Below, one piece after another: positions 43,350 to 53,967 of a DNA stretch of 64,000 nucleotides. The notes beneath the pieces were generated by a model. The model had not been told where the DNA came from. It worked only from the letters and a program-made list of their open reading frames with translations, and made no database searches. The position numbers and the translations under genes were made by a program. Origin of the DNA: an uncultured Flavobacteriales bacterium (lineage in GTDB: Bacteria > Bacteroidota > Bacteroidia > Flavobacteriales_D > Crocinitomicaceae); the NCBI GenBank assembly GCA_943789205.1, contig CALSTG010000001.1, positions 982,435 through 1,046,434 on the forward strand. Reading direction: 5' to 3'. Positions within the stretch are counted from its first letter, which is position 1, and the number at the start of each line of letters is the position of its first letter.

Positions 43350-46184
43350 ATGCTATCGGCCGAACATCCTAAAAAACTATTCTTACTAGATGCATATGCG
43401 CTCATTTACAGAGCTTATTTTGCATTTTCAAAAAATCCAAGAGTAAACTCTAAAGGAGAAAACACTTCAGCCGCTTTTGGATTCACTAATGTCTTAATTG
43501 ACATCTTAAAAAATGAACGACCAACACATATTGCTGTGGTTTTTGATCCGCCCGGTGGTTCAACCGTGCGACAAGAAGATTTTAAAGAATATAAAGCCCA
43601 TAGAGAAGCAATGCCTGAAGACATAAGATCTATGATTGGGCCAATAAAAGACTTGATTCGTTCTTTCAATATTGAGGTTATAGAGGTAGCCGGTTATGAG
43701 GCTGATGATGTTATAGGAACACTATGTAAGGAAGCAGAAAATCATGGTTTTTTTACCTATATGATGACGCCTGATAAAGATTATGCCCAACTCGTTTCTT
43801 CAAATTCCTTTATGTATAAACCCGGTCGAGGTGGGGCTCCTGCACAAATTTGGGGTGTCCACGAAGTTCAAGAAAAATTCGGTGTTGACGACCCCTTACA
43901 AGTTATTGACATCCTTGGTTTATGGGGAGATGCTGCTGACAATATTCCTGGCATTCCTGGTATAGGAGAAAAAACCTCTAAAATATTGGTCTCAAAATAT
44001 GGTTCTATCGAAGGACTTCTTAAAAATGTGACGGACCTCAAAGGAAAGCAGAAAGAAAATGTCATCAATTTCGCGGACCAGGGGCTCTTATCTAAAAAAC
44101 TTGCCACCATCATTACAGATGTTGATGTTGCATTTGATGAAGAGAAACTAAAAATCAAACCTGTCGATAAAGAAAAATTAAAAGCCGCTTTTACTGAGCT
44201 TGAATTCAGAACACTAGGTAAACGAGTGCTGGGAGAAGAAATTGAAACTCAGGAGACCCCAAGATCAGATGGGCCAAACTTTAAAAGCCCTACAAAAGAT
44301 GCTTCTCAATTGGATCTTTTCGGTGCACAAAGCTTAGTTGAAGAAAAAGAACCTGAGCCGACCTCATCGCTCAAAACTATTGCAACTGAAGCTGCAAAAT
44401 ATCATTTAGTCGACACAGAGGAAGAGGTCGAAAAGTTAATCACTTTACTTTCCAAACAAAAAGAGTTTTGCTTTGACACAGAAACAGACAATATTGAGCC
44501 GAGACATGCAAATCTAATCGGTGTTTCATTCTCCTATCAGAAAAAAGAAGCCTTTTATGTGCCTATTCAAGAAACACTATCGTTTTCTGACAGTCTTATT
44601 CATAGATTCAAAGATCTTTTCTTGAATCCGCTAATCTTAAAAATTGGTCATAACCTCAAATATGATTTAAAAGTATTGGGACGCTATGGTATCGATATAT
44701 CTTCGGCATGTTTTGATACAATGATTGCGCATTATTTAATGAATCCAGAATCAAAACAGGGCATGGATTTTCTTGCGGAAAAACATCTCAATTATCAGTG
44801 TGTGTCAATTGAGTCGCTGATTGGTAAAAAGGGGAAAAATCAAAAAAACATGAAGGATCTTACTCCTGCCCAGGTTTGTGATTATGCATGTGAGGATGCG
44901 GATATTACCTTTCAATTGAAAAAGCTTTTTGAACAAGAAATTGAACAACCACATCTTAAGTCCTTATTTGAAAATGTTGAAATGCCACTCATGTATGTAC
45001 TTAAAAACATGGAGGTTGAAGGAATAAATATCGATGTGGCCGCTTTGAAAACTTTTGGCGCGGAACTCAATGACGACCTTGTTCGCTTAAAATCAGCCAT
45101 TATTGAAGCAGCGGGTGAAGAATTTAATCTAGATTCCCCGAGACAACTTGGTACGATTTTATTTGAAAAGATGCAGATTTCAAGTAAAGCAAAAAAAACA
45201 AAAACGGGGCAATACGCCACTTCTGAAGACGTGCTTCAAAAACATGAAAAAGACCATCCGATTGTCGGAAATATTTTAACGTATCGACAACTTAAAAAAT
45301 TGAAAAGCACATACGTGGACCCATTGCCTGAATTGTGCGATACAAAAGATGGAAGAATTCACACGAGCTTTATGCAAACCGTTACGGCTACAGGACGCTT
45401 AAGCTCCAACAATCCTAATCTACAAAACATCCCTATTCGGACAGCAAAAGGGCGCGAGATTAGAAAAGCTTTTGTACCTCGGGACGATATGCATGAATTA
45501 TTGGCTGTTGACTATTCGCAGATTGAACTTAGAATTATAGCAGCTTTAAGTGACGACAAATCAATGATCGAAGCTTTTAAAGATGGCATTGATATTCATA
45601 CCGCTACTGCATCAAAAGTTTTTCACACCCCAGTGGATCAAATTACTCGCGAACAAAGGTCCCAAGCAAAAGCCGTAAACTTTGGGATTATTTACGGCCA
45701 ATCTGCTTTTGGATTAGCACAAAACTTAAATATTAGTAGAAAAGAGGCTAAAGGCATTATTGATAGCTACTTTGAAGAGTATCCTACAATCAAAAAATAT
45801 ATGGAAACAGTCGTGGCTGAGGCACGGGAGCAGGGCTATGTTAAAACGGTTCTTGACCGCAGACGATACTTACCAGACATTAATAGCACCAACGCTATTG
45901 TTCGCGGATATGCTGAAAGAAATGCCATTAATGCGCCAATTCAAGGTTCTGCTGCTGACGTAATTAAAGTTGCTATGGTGGCGGTTCAAAAAGACATTCG
46001 TGAAAGAAATTTAAAATCCAAAATGATCTTACAGGTTCATGATGAGCTCGTCTTTGATGTTCATTCTGATGAAAGGGAAACTCTTGAAAAACTTGTTAAA
46101 GAAAGTATGGAAGGTGCATTAAAACTAAGTGTCCCTCTGGAGGTGGAATACAAAATTGCAAGCAATTGGCTCGATGCCCATTGA
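43350..46184 (+). CDS. polA: DNA polymerase I
   Basis: 5' nuclease (LFLLDAYALIYRAYFAF), 3'-5' exo (FCFDTETDNIEP), polymerase (AVDYSQIELRIIAALS, VNFGIIYGQSAFGLA, MILQVHDELVFDV). Confidence 0.98.
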   Translation: MLSAEHPKKLFLLDAYALIYRAYFAFSKNPRVNSKGENTSAAFGFTNVLIDILKNERPTHIAVVFDPPGGSTVRQEDFKEYKAHREAMPEDIRSMIGPIKDLIRSFNIEVIEVAGYEADDVIGTLCKEAENHGFFTYMMTPDKDYAQLVSSNSFMYKPGRGGAPAQIWGVHEVQEKFGVDDPLQVIDILGLWGDAADNIPGIPGIGEKTSKILVSKYGSIEGLLKNVTDLKGKQKENVINFADQGLLSKKLATIITDVDVAFDEEKLKIKPVDKEKLKAAFTELEFRTLGKRVLGEEIETQETPRSDGPNFKSPTKDASQLDLFGAQSLVEEKEPEPTSSLKTIATEAAKYHLVDTEEEVEKLITLLSKQKEFCFDTETDNIEPRHANLIGVSFSYQKKEAFYVPIQETLSFSDSLIHRFKDLFLNPLILKIGHNLKYDLKVLGRYGIDISSACFDTMIAHYLMNPESKQGMDFLAEKHLNYQCVSIESLIGKKGKNQKNMKDLTPAQVCDYACEDADITFQLKKLFEQEIEQPHLKSLFENVEMPLMYVLKNMEVEGINIDVAALKTFGAELNDDLVRLKSAIIEAAGEEFNLDSPRQLGTILFEKMQISSKAKKTKTGQYATSEDVLQKHEKDHPIVGNILTYRQLKKLKSTYVDPLPELCDTKDGRIHTSFMQTVTATGRLSSNNPNLQNIPIRTAKGREIRKAFVPRDDMHELLAVDYSQIELRIIAALSDDKSMIEAFKDGIDIHTATASKVFHTPVDQITREQRSQAKAVNFGIIYGQSAFGLAQNLNISRKEAKGIIDSYFEEYPTIKKYMETVVAEAREQGYVKTVLDRRRYLPDINSTNAIVRGYAERNAINAPIQGSAADVIKVAMVAVQKDIRERNLKSKMILQVHDELVFDVHSDERETLEKLVKESMEGALKLSVPLEVEYKIASNWLDAH

Positions 46185-46234
46185 TAATATTTGTTAATCC
46201 CTTCGTGCATTAGAAAATGACACTTGAATAGTTG

Positions 46235-46242
46235 TATCTTTG
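46235..46242 (+). promoter_or_regulatory. -7 box TATCTTTG upstream of rseP
   Basis: TAnnTTTG match 18 bp before ATG 46260; argues against the 46224 start. Confidence 0.5.
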
Positions 46243-46259
46243 TGTCTCAAATTTTGGAA

Positions 46260-47681
46260 ATGGATATTTGGATCAAAGCTGCTCAATTATTTTTATCACT
46301 CGCCATACTTGTCTCCCTTCATGAATTGGGACACTTTATACCCGCGAAACTCTTTAAAACACGAATAGAAAAATTTTATTTATTCTTCAATCCTTGGTTT
46401 TCACTGTTTAGATATAAAAAAATTAACGGAAAGAAAAAGTACTCTTGGTTTACAAAAGAGTCGCCTAAAGATTGGGAAGAAGATGAAACTACAACAGAGT
46501 GGGGCCTTGGTTGGCTTCCTTTGGGAGGATATGTCAAGATTTCTGGAATGATTGACGAATCCATGGACAAAGAACAGCTAGAAAAACCAGCTGAGCCATG
46601 GGAGTTTCGTTCTAAGCCAGCTTGGCAAAGATTAATTATTATGATTGGGGGTGTCACTGTCAATCTTCTTCTTGGATTTTTTATCTACACCATGGTTATT
46701 TTCGCATGGGGGCGCGTTCAAATCAACCCTCAAAAAATGACACATGGGGTTAGTGTCCATCCATATATTACTGAGAAGTATGGCATTTCTTCTGGTGATA
46801 AAATTCTGAAAGTTGATGATGATACACTGTATAACTTGGATGAACTAAATAAAATTATAATGCTTCGGGACATTTCAAGCTTAACTGTTGAGCATGCAAA
46901 TGGTGTACAAGAGACGGTAGCATTACCTGAAGATATAGGTCTTGAATTGTTTCAAAATAATGCATTTCCTGCATTCGGTATGCGCTCTACATCATCATAT
47001 GTAGAGGTTGTTGATCAAGCATCAAACGCCGAAAAAGCGGGGCTTCAAGCGAAAGACCACCTACTGCAAATTAATGGAGAAGAAGTAACATACTTTGATG
47101 AAATTCAAAACGCCCTTTATGCAAATAAAAATAAAACAGTAGCATTAACTGTACTTCGCCAAACAGAAGAAAATAATAACGATACAATTACATTAAATGC
47201 TAAAGTGAACGAGGGTGGAACGATTGGTTTTGCTGTTGGGGTTTCAGCGGTCGAAGATTCAACGGCTGTAGAAACGCTTTCTTACTCTTTTTTAAAGAGT
47301 ATTTCTGCTGGAACCCAATATGGGTTAAATACCCTTGGAGATTATGTAAGTCAATTCAAATTTATTTTCACCAAAAAAGGAGCGGGTTCTGTAGGTGGTT
47401 TTGCCACTATCGGGAATTTATTTCCGGCCGTTTGGGATTGGCAAGCCTTCTGGATGCAAACGGCATTGCTTTCAATTATCCTTGCTTTTATGAATATTCT
47501 TCCTATACCAGCTCTCGATGGTGGACATGTCATATTCTTAATTTATGAGATGATCACGGGTAAAGAGGCGCCACAAAGAGTACTAGAGATTGCGCAATAC
47601 GTTGGTATTTTCCTTTTATTAGGGCTGATGATTTACGCGAATGGAAATGATTTAATTCGTTGGATTAATGGTGGGTTTTAA
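46260..47681 (+). CDS. rseP: RIP metalloprotease RseP (site-2 protease)
   Basis: LHELGHFIPAKLF (HExxH), PDZ domains, PIPALDGGHVIFLIYEMITG. Confidence 0.95.
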   Translation: MDIWIKAAQLFLSLAILVSLHELGHFIPAKLFKTRIEKFYLFFNPWFSLFRYKKINGKKKYSWFTKESPKDWEEDETTTEWGLGWLPLGGYVKISGMIDESMDKEQLEKPAEPWEFRSKPAWQRLIIMIGGVTVNLLLGFFIYTMVIFAWGRVQINPQKMTHGVSVHPYITEKYGISSGDKILKVDDDTLYNLDELNKIIMLRDISSLTVEHANGVQETVALPEDIGLELFQNNAFPAFGMRSTSSYVEVVDQASNAEKAGLQAKDHLLQINGEEVTYFDEIQNALYANKNKTVALTVLRQTEENNNDTITLNAKVNEGGTIGFAVGVSAVEDSTAVETLSYSFLKSISAGTQYGLNTLGDYVSQFKFIFTKKGAGSVGGFATIGNLFPAVWDWQAFWMQTALLSIILAFMNILPIPALDGGHVIFLIYEMITGKEAPQRVLEIAQYVGIFLLLGLMIYANGNDLIRWINGGF

Positions 47682-47746
47682 GTGAATTGAAAAAATCAAT
47701 TCTCTTGAATTCAAATGATTTTCGTTTCTTTATAAAAAAAAATAAA

Positions 47747-47965
47747 ATGAACTTTAAACGTCCAACAATTACTTTCTTTTCTGTAATAACCGTAGGCCTT
47801 TTTCTCAACTCTTGTAGTGGAACCTCTGCATGTGAATGCAAAGCAAATGACCTTAAAGGTGCCGCATTAGATACAGAAATAGAAGAAAAATGTAAGGCTG
47901 CTGAGAATGAGATGTCAGTAGAAGAAAAAGAAGCATACATTTCCGAATACAAAGACTGTAAATAA
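47747..47965 (+). CDS. Small Cys-rich lipoprotein
   Basis: ATG 47747; MNFKRPTITFFSVITVGLFLNSCSG lipobox; short charged tail. Confidence 0.6.
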   Translation: MNFKRPTITFFSVITVGLFLNSCSGTSACECKANDLKGAALDTEIEEKCKAAENEMSVEEKEAYISEYKDCK

Positions 47966-48035
47966 ACCACAGCTCATAATTTTTTCGGCTCCTAGAGCTG
48001 CAGGGGCCTTTTAGTGAACCTTTTAATAAAATCCT

Positions 48036-50087
48036 ATGCAAGATTTTCAAAACTATATTCTTGGCTCTTGGGGCAAGGGTGAAGGAATAGAAACGAACCT
48101 CTATAATGCCATTAATGGAGACGCTCTGGGAGGTGTTTCGAGCGCCGGAATTGACTATAAAGCGGTTTTAGACTATGGCCGTAAAGTCGGCGGGCCGGCT
48201 TTAAGAAAAATGACCTTTCAAGAAAGGGGCAGAATGCTTAAAGCATTGGCTTTTTACCTCCTCGAAAGAAAATCGAGCTATTATAAAATCAGTTCTTGGA
48301 CGGGCGCAACCAAAATTGATTCATGGATCGATATTGAAGGGGGTATTGGGAATTTGTTTGCAAATGCCTCATTAAGAAAGCAATTTCCTGACTTACCTTA
48401 TTATGTGGATGGTGTCGCTGCGCCTCTTTCAAAAGAAGGAACATTTATCGGCCACCATATCATGGTTCCAAAAGAAGGTGTTGCAATTCACATTAATGCC
48501 TTTAACTTTCCAATTTGGGGTATGCTAGAAAAAATTGCTGTTAACTTAATGGCTGGTGTACCCGCTATTGTTAAGCCTTCTGAATATACTTGTTACTTAA
48601 CAGAAGTTATGGTTAAAGATATTATTGCCTCTAAAATTTTACCAGAAGGTTCACTTCAGTTGGTTTGTGGTTTGGGTAGAGGTATTATTGATCACGTAGA
48701 CGAAAGAGATACTGTAACTTTTACGGGTAGTGCCGCAACAGGAAAAGTCCTCAAAGGATTGCCACATATTACAGAAAAAAGTGTTTCTTTTAATCTTGAG
48801 GCTGACTCTTTAAATGCGTCTATTCTTGGAATGCATGCAACTCCTGATACTGAAGAGTTCAATTTATTTGTGAAAGAGTGTGTAAAAGAAATCACTATCA
48901 AAGCAGGTCAAAAATGCACTGCAGTTCGGAGAATCATTGTGCCTGAAAATCTTATTGATGAAGTACAAAGTGCCATATCAGCTAAACTTGAAAAAATAAA
49001 AATTGGTGACCCTTCTATTGAAGGGGTCCGCATGGGGGCTTTAGCCTCAAGACTTCAGGTAGAGCGCGTCAAGGAAAGTGTATTAACACTGGAACAAACT
49101 CAAAAAATTGTCTCTGGTGATATAGAAAACTTCGATGTGGAGGGTGCTGATAAAAAACTAGGTGCTTTTTTCTCTCCTATTCTTTTTAGAAATGACGACC
49201 CCTTTAATAAGGTGGCTTGTCACGATATAGAAGCTTTTGGGCCCGTTTCAACGATAATGCCCTATAAAGACATCGGTGACGCCATTGAGCTTGCTAAAAT
49301 GGGGAAAGGCTCCTTGGTGTCGTCAATCGTCACGCCAAACAACCAGGAAGCAAGAGATTACGTGGTAGGTGCTGCCAGTATGCACGGTAGAATCCTTGTG
49401 CTGAATAAAGATTGTGCAAAAGAAAGTACAGGACACGGTTCACCCATGCCATTACTTACCCATGGCGGTCCCGGACGTGCTGGAGGTGGAGAAGAAATGG
49501 GAGGAAAGCGAGGCGTACTTCATTACTTGCAACGGACTGCTATTCAAGGTCATCCATCAACCATAACAGCAATTACAGAACAATTTCAAATCGGTGCAGC
49601 TATGCCTGAAGCCAATCCACATGTTTTTCGAAAGCACTTTGAAGAGTTGGTTGTAGGTGAAACTGTATTTACGCACAAGCACACCGTAACGGATGCTGAT
49701 ATTGTTAATTTCGCAAATGTTTCGGGGGACAACTTTTACGCACACATGGATGCAACATCCTTAGATGGAACCATTTTCGAGCAACGCGTAGCACATGGTT
49801 ATTTCATTCTTTCTAAAGCTGCTGGCTTATTTGTGGACCCAAAGAAAGGGCCTGTTCTTTTAAATTATGGTCTCGATGATGCGCGGTTTATCAAGCCTGT
49901 CTACCCTGGGGCTACAATTGGTGTTCGTTTTACTGTAAAGGAAAAAATGGACCAAGAAAAACGTAGTGATGAGGACATCGCTAAAGGAATTGTTCGTTTT
50001 TTAGTTGATGTTTATGATGAAACTGGAGAAACTGTTGCGCTTGCTACCATCTTAACTATGGTTAAAAAGCTAGATCAAACAAAATGA
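48036..50087 (+). CDS. paaZ: PaaZ-like bifunctional aldehyde dehydrogenase / MaoC enoyl-CoA hydratase
   Basis: ALDH region ([54 protein letters not shown]) followed by MaoC domain ([20 protein letters not shown]). Confidence 0.93.
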   Translation: MQDFQNYILGSWGKGEGIETNLYNAINGDALGGVSSAGIDYKAVLDYGRKVGGPALRKMTFQERGRMLKALAFYLLERKSSYYKISSWTGATKIDSWIDIEGGIGNLFANASLRKQFPDLPYYVDGVAAPLSKEGTFIGHHIMVPKEGVAIHINAFNFPIWGMLEKIAVNLMAGVPAIVKPSEYTCYLTEVMVKDIIASKILPEGSLQLVCGLGRGIIDHVDERDTVTFTGSAATGKVLKGLPHITEKSVSFNLEADSLNASILGMHATPDTEEFNLFVKECVKEITIKAGQKCTAVRRIIVPENLIDEVQSAISAKLEKIKIGDPSIEGVRMGALASRLQVERVKESVLTLEQTQKIVSGDIENFDVEGADKKLGAFFSPILFRNDDPFNKVACHDIEAFGPVSTIMPYKDIGDAIELAKMGKGSLVSSIVTPNNQEARDYVVGAASMHGRILVLNKDCAKESTGHGSPMPLLTHGGPGRAGGGEEMGGKRGVLHYLQRTAIQGHPSTITAITEQFQIGAAMPEANPHVFRKHFEELVVGETVFTHKHTVTDADIVNFANVSGDNFYAHMDATSLDGTIFEQRVAHGYFILSKAAGLFVDPKKGPVLLNYGLDDARFIKPVYPGATIGVRFTVKEKMDQEKRSDEDIAKGIVRFLVDVYDETGETVALATILTMVKKLDQTK

Positions 50088-50413
50088 ACCATAGCCGATT
50101 TCCCGGAGCAAAATATGCAAACATCTTCAGTTATAAGCGCACAAACACCTCCGATGGTTATGAAGATCTAGATGAACAAACCCTGCTCCTTGTGAAAGAA
50201 ATCCCTGGATATTTAGGTTACGAAAATATCACAGATAGTTCTGGTCGTAGTATATTCATTAGTTATTGGGACTCAAAAAAAGCGATAGATTTATGGCGAA
50301 AAAACGCCGTTCATAAAATGGCAAAAGACAAAAGCAAAACATGGTATGCTGCCTACCACACCATGCTTGTTCACATCGAATATAGCAATGAGTACAATTC
50401 ACAACAGCTTTAA
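50084..50413 (+). CDS. Antibiotic biosynthesis monooxygenase-like (ABM fold) protein
   Basis: YANIFSYKRTNTSDGY...LVKEIPGYLGYENITDSSGRSIFISYWDSKKAIDLWRKNAVHKMAK; overlaps paaZ stop. Confidence 0.75.
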   Translation: MNHSRFPGAKYANIFSYKRTNTSDGYEDLDEQTLLLVKEIPGYLGYENITDSSGRSIFISYWDSKKAIDLWRKNAVHKMAKDKSKTWYAAYHTMLVHIEYSNEYNSQQL

Positions 50414-50469
50414 AAAGTACTGCTAATCAGCATTTTGTGTGGTTTTTTAATAAAAAAAGTCGTTCTTTC

Positions 50470-50500
50470 TTGTCTAAGTGTCATTTATACACTAAGTTTG
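50470..50500 (+). promoter_or_regulatory. Promoter TTG-N20-TAAGTTTG upstream of 70-aa ORF/amtB
   Basis: TTG 50470-50472, TAAGTTTG 50493-50500; spacer 20 nt. Confidence 0.65.
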
Positions 50501-50523
50501 AGTTGTATAATTAAATCAATGAT

Positions 50524-50736
50524 ATGATCACGACTAAAAAAAGAAGCTTAAATGAAATAAGACAAACAAAAGATTGTTTTTATGAAGTCCCTAACCTTGA
50601 TAAAAAGAGCATCGCTGAAGAAGTGCTTGGTGCTTATTTTTCACACCCAAGTGCACCTAATCAGATTTCCAAAGAAAATATCAACGATTTCATTAAGTTT
50701 TTAAACATCAACCGTTACAAAATAACACAAGAATAA
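50524..50736 (+). CDS. Conserved-looking 70-aa hypothetical protein, directly upstream of amtB
   Basis: ORF between a good promoter and amtB; stop is immediately followed by amtB ATG. Confidence 0.7.
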   Translation: MITTKKRSLNEIRQTKDCFYEVPNLDKKSIAEEVLGAYFSHPSAPNQISKENINDFIKFLNINRYKITQE

Positions 50737-52032
50737 ATGAATTCAAGAATCGGCAGCAAGCTCAACTTTATCTTTCTTGCTGTAGTTGTCTTATTAATTC
50801 TCATCGGTAATAAAGCTTATAACTACGAAATAAGCAGTTATAATATTGACAGTGGTGACACATCCTGGATGCTTGTATCAAGTGCATTCGTACTTCTCAT
50901 GACTCCTGGTCTTGCTTTTTTTTACGGAGGTATGGTCAATGTAAAAAATATAATTTCAACCATGCTTCAAAGCTTTGTCGCGTTAGGAGTTATTACTATT
51001 GTTTGGATATTTGTTGGTTTTAGCTTATCCTTTGGTGATAGCTTTTATGGAATAATTGGAAACCCGACTACCTTTTTATTTTTTGATAATGTGACCTTAG
51101 CGCCAAATCCAAATTACGGACCTACTATTCCCTTTCTATTATTCGCCTTTTTTCAACTAAAATTTGCCATCATAACTCCTGCTTTAATCTCAGGAAGTTT
51201 TGCTGAACGTATTCGTTTTAGGAGCTATATTCTTTTTATGCTCCTATTTACACTTCTAATCTATACCCCACTTGCACATATGACTTGGCATCCAGATGGC
51301 TTATTTCGAAAATGGGGTGTCATCGATTTTGCTGGAGGAACTGTAGTTCATATGTCAGCTGGATTGGCTGCACTTGCAGGTGCTTTATTCCTTGGGAAAA
51401 GGAAAAAAATAATCGAGAAGCCCGCAAATATTCCATTCGTAATTCTGGGAACAGGATTACTCTGGTTTGGATGGTTTGGCTTCAATGCTGGTTCCGCCTT
51501 AGGAGCTAATTTCGATGCTGTTGTTGCGTTTGCCAATACAAATGTAGCCTCAGCAACAAGTATGATTACCTGGATATTTTTTGATCGATTTACAAATCGA
51601 AAAATGTCAGCAATCGGAGCGTGCATTGGAGCTATTGTGGGTCTCGTTGCTATTACACCTGCCGCGGGAGTCGTCACACTGGGGCAAAGTGTTTTTATTG
51701 GTTTTGTGGCGGCATTGATTAGTAATTTGGCGATTCGGTTCTTTAGAAAGCTCAATGTTGATGATACACTTGATGTTTTTCCAAGTCATGGAATAGGGGG
51801 AATAACCGGAATGATATTAACTGCTTTGTTCGCTTCGGAGGTTGGCCTAATTTATGGTGAGACTGAGACCTTTATAATGCACCTGATCGCTATTTTACTA
51901 GTTGTTTTATACACCTTAACCATGAGTTACCTTTTATTTAAACTCGTAAATGTAATCACCCCTCTTCGTGTGCGTGAGGACCAAGAGGAAAGAGGGCTAG
52001 ACGCCTCTCAACACGGCGAACACTTCGTCTAG
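50737..52032 (+). CDS. amtB: Ammonium transporter
   Basis: MLVSSAFVLLMTPGLAFFYGGMVNVKN, FQLKFAIITPALISGSFAERIRF, DFAGGTVVHMSAGLAALAGALFLG, WFGWFGFNAGSAL. Confidence 0.97.
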   Translation: MNSRIGSKLNFIFLAVVVLLILIGNKAYNYEISSYNIDSGDTSWMLVSSAFVLLMTPGLAFFYGGMVNVKNIISTMLQSFVALGVITIVWIFVGFSLSFGDSFYGIIGNPTTFLFFDNVTLAPNPNYGPTIPFLLFAFFQLKFAIITPALISGSFAERIRFRSYILFMLLFTLLIYTPLAHMTWHPDGLFRKWGVIDFAGGTVVHMSAGLAALAGALFLGKRKKIIEKPANIPFVILGTGLLWFGWFGFNAGSALGANFDAVVAFANTNVASATSMITWIFFDRFTNRKMSAIGACIGAIVGLVAITPAAGVVTLGQSVFIGFVAALISNLAIRFFRKLNVDDTLDVFPSHGIGGITGMILTALFASEVGLIYGETETFIMHLIAILLVVLYTLTMSYLLFKLVNVITPLRVREDQEERGLDASQHGEHFV

Positions 52033-52034
52033 TT

Positions 52035-53222
52035 TTAGTATAAAAAGTTATTGTACGGATAACGTACCTTAAATATCTCTTTTACCTGCTTGTACAATAT
52101 ATCACGAAGCTCGTCCATGTTCTCCTTTTTTTGAGCAGAGATAAATATTACTTTTTCTGAACCTAGCTTGGACATCCAAGATTTTTTCAAAGCATCTATG
52201 GAGGAAAGACCATCGGGATCTTCAAGCTCATCTTCCGGAGGTAAATAAGCGTCTATTTTATTAAAAACCACAATGGTTGGCTTTTCTGATTTGTCAATCT
52301 CTGCTAAGGTTTCATTGACAACACGATAATGGTCTTCGAAATTTAGATGAGCTATATCCAAAACGTGAATTAGAAGGTCTGCCTCACGAACCTCATCTAA
52401 GGTTGACTTAAAAGATTCCATTAGCTGCTGCGGGAGCTTGCGGATAAACCCAACTGTGTCAGTTAACAGTAAGGGTAAATTACCTAAAACTACTTTTCTT
52501 ACGGTCGTATCGAGTGTGGCAAATAATTTGTTCTCTGCAAAAACCTTTGATTTTGACAGTACGTTCATCAAAGTGCTTTTCCCGACATTAGTATAACCTA
52601 CGAGTGCCACGCGAACTAGCTGTCCTCTGTTTCCTCTTTGAACGCGCTTTTGTTTATCAATAGATTTTAGACGTTCTTTCATTAAGGAAATTCTTTGCCC
52701 AATAATCCGTCTATCTGTTTCTATTTGAGATTCTCCTGGTCCGCGCATCCCAATTCCACCTTTCTGACGTTCAAGGTGGGTCCATAAACCTGTTAATCTC
52801 GGTAACATATATTGGAGTTGGGCAAGCTCTACTTGTGTCTTTGCGTGATAGGTCATCGCTCTGCTGGCAAAAATATCTAGAATTAAAATTGTCCTATCCA
52901 ATATTTTACAAGCTAAAATCTTCTCAATATTGCGGAGCTGAGAGGGTGCTAATTCATCATCAAAAATCACTAATGTGATTCCCTTCATTTTAATATACTC
53001 ACGAATTTCTTCAATTTTACCACTTCCGACATAGGTTTTAGGATTTGGTACAGGCAAATTTTGGAGGAACATGTGTTCAGTATGTGCGCCTGCTGTTTCA
53101 GCTAAAAAACGCAATTCCTCTAAATGCTCTCTTGCTTCTTCATCAGAAATCCTAGAATGTGCGACACCAACTAACGCACACAATTCTTGTTCTAATTCAT
53201 TTTTTTTTGTCGGTTTTCCCAT
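52035..53222 (-). CDS. hflX: GTPase HflX
   Basis: GRGGIGMRGPGESQIETDRR-like motif, VALVGYTNVGKSTLMNVL, LTDTVGFIRKLP, VVFNKID. Confidence 0.96.
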   Translation of the reverse strand: MGKPTKKNELEQELCALVGVAHSRISDEEAREHLEELRFLAETAGAHTEHMFLQNLPVPNPKTYVGSGKIEEIREYIKMKGITLVIFDDELAPSQLRNIEKILACKILDRTILILDIFASRAMTYHAKTQVELAQLQYMLPRLTGLWTHLERQKGGIGMRGPGESQIETDRRIIGQRISLMKERLKSIDKQKRVQRGNRGQLVRVALVGYTNVGKSTLMNVLSKSKVFAENKLFATLDTTVRKVVLGNLPLLLTDTVGFIRKLPQQLMESFKSTLDEVREADLLIHVLDIAHLNFEDHYRVVNETLAEIDKSEKPTIVVFNKIDAYLPPEDELEDPDGLSSIDALKKSWMSKLGSEKVIFISAQKKENMDELRDILYKQVKEIFKVRYPYNNFLY

Positions 53223-53542
53223 TAATTCCTTAAACTAATGACATATTCAGACAGCCAGTTAAATTTTTCTTTTGAATCCAATGTGTTGGCATAAGCGGGC
53301 ATCGCTCCTTTACCTTCACTTATTATTTTTGTGATTTCAGGAGGCTTCAATGTACTAATTTTCAAGTTTTTTGAACCACTTGCCCCGAGATCCCCTGAGG
53401 GCCCGTGACATCTTAAGCAATGGATCATATAAAGCTTCTCTCCGTTTTCTAAGGAAGAGGCACTCCATTGCTCTTCTGTTTCTTCAGTCCCACAAGAGAG
53501 CAACAAGAATCCAAAAGAAAGAAAAAGAACTCTTAGAACCAT
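53222..53542 (-). CDS. Cytochrome c lipoprotein
   Basis: Lipobox LLLSCG; heme motif CLRCH; distal Met in GAMPAYANTL. Confidence 0.9.
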   Translation of the reverse strand: MVLRVLFLSFGFLLLSCGTEETEEQWSASSLENGEKLYMIHCLRCHGPSGDLGASGSKNLKISTLKPPEITKIISEGKGAMPAYANTLDSKEKFNWLSEYVISLRN

Positions 53543-53958
53543 TGTCCTCCTAAACCTCTAAATGGCCATGGAATAGATGCAATAATCAACACAAGCCCCA
53601 AAGTATACCAAATAGCAATTTTTTTGTTTTTTTGAGCAGGTAATTCTTGCTTCTCCGCTATTTTTCGTCCAATTGTAACAATTACAATTGCTATCAACAT
53701 TCCTATGAGATGCTCCATCCCGTAAAAACGCAAAGCTGCATCTTTCATCCAACCCGAGGCGAATGAAACTTTAGGTGATGTAAAATATAATATCAGTCCT
53801 AATAGCAATTGAACATGAAGAGAAATCATCGCGAATAAATTCACCATTTTATCTTTCTTTTCATAGCTTGATTTATTCTTGCCAATCGCATTGAATATTG
53901 CATATAATAACAACCCTAATACGAGCCATCTTAATCCTGAATGAGCGTGTACCAACAT
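53533..53958 (-). CDS. Small cytochrome b-like membrane protein
   Basis: 4 TM with conserved His (HAHSGLRWLVLGLLLYAIF, ISLHVQLLLGLILYFTSP, MEHLIGMLIAIVIVTIG); overlaps the cytochrome c gene. Confidence 0.7.
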   Translation of the reverse strand: MLVHAHSGLRWLVLGLLLYAIFNAIGKNKSSYEKKDKMVNLFAMISLHVQLLLGLILYFTSPKVSFASGWMKDAALRFYGMEHLIGMLIAIVIVTIGRKIAEKQELPAQKNKKIAIWYTLGLVLIIASIPWPFRGLGGQWF

Positions 53959-53967
53959 ATTTTTTAT

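Noticed and set aside
43868-45220. Antisense ORFs inside polA (43868-44158, 44912-45220)
   Set aside because: Low-complexity Ser/Phe-rich shadow translations of conserved coding sequence.
47970-48000. CAGCTC...GAGCTG hairpin as a terminator after the 47747 lipoprotein
   Set aside because: Only 6 bp with a 19-nt loop and no T run following the stem.
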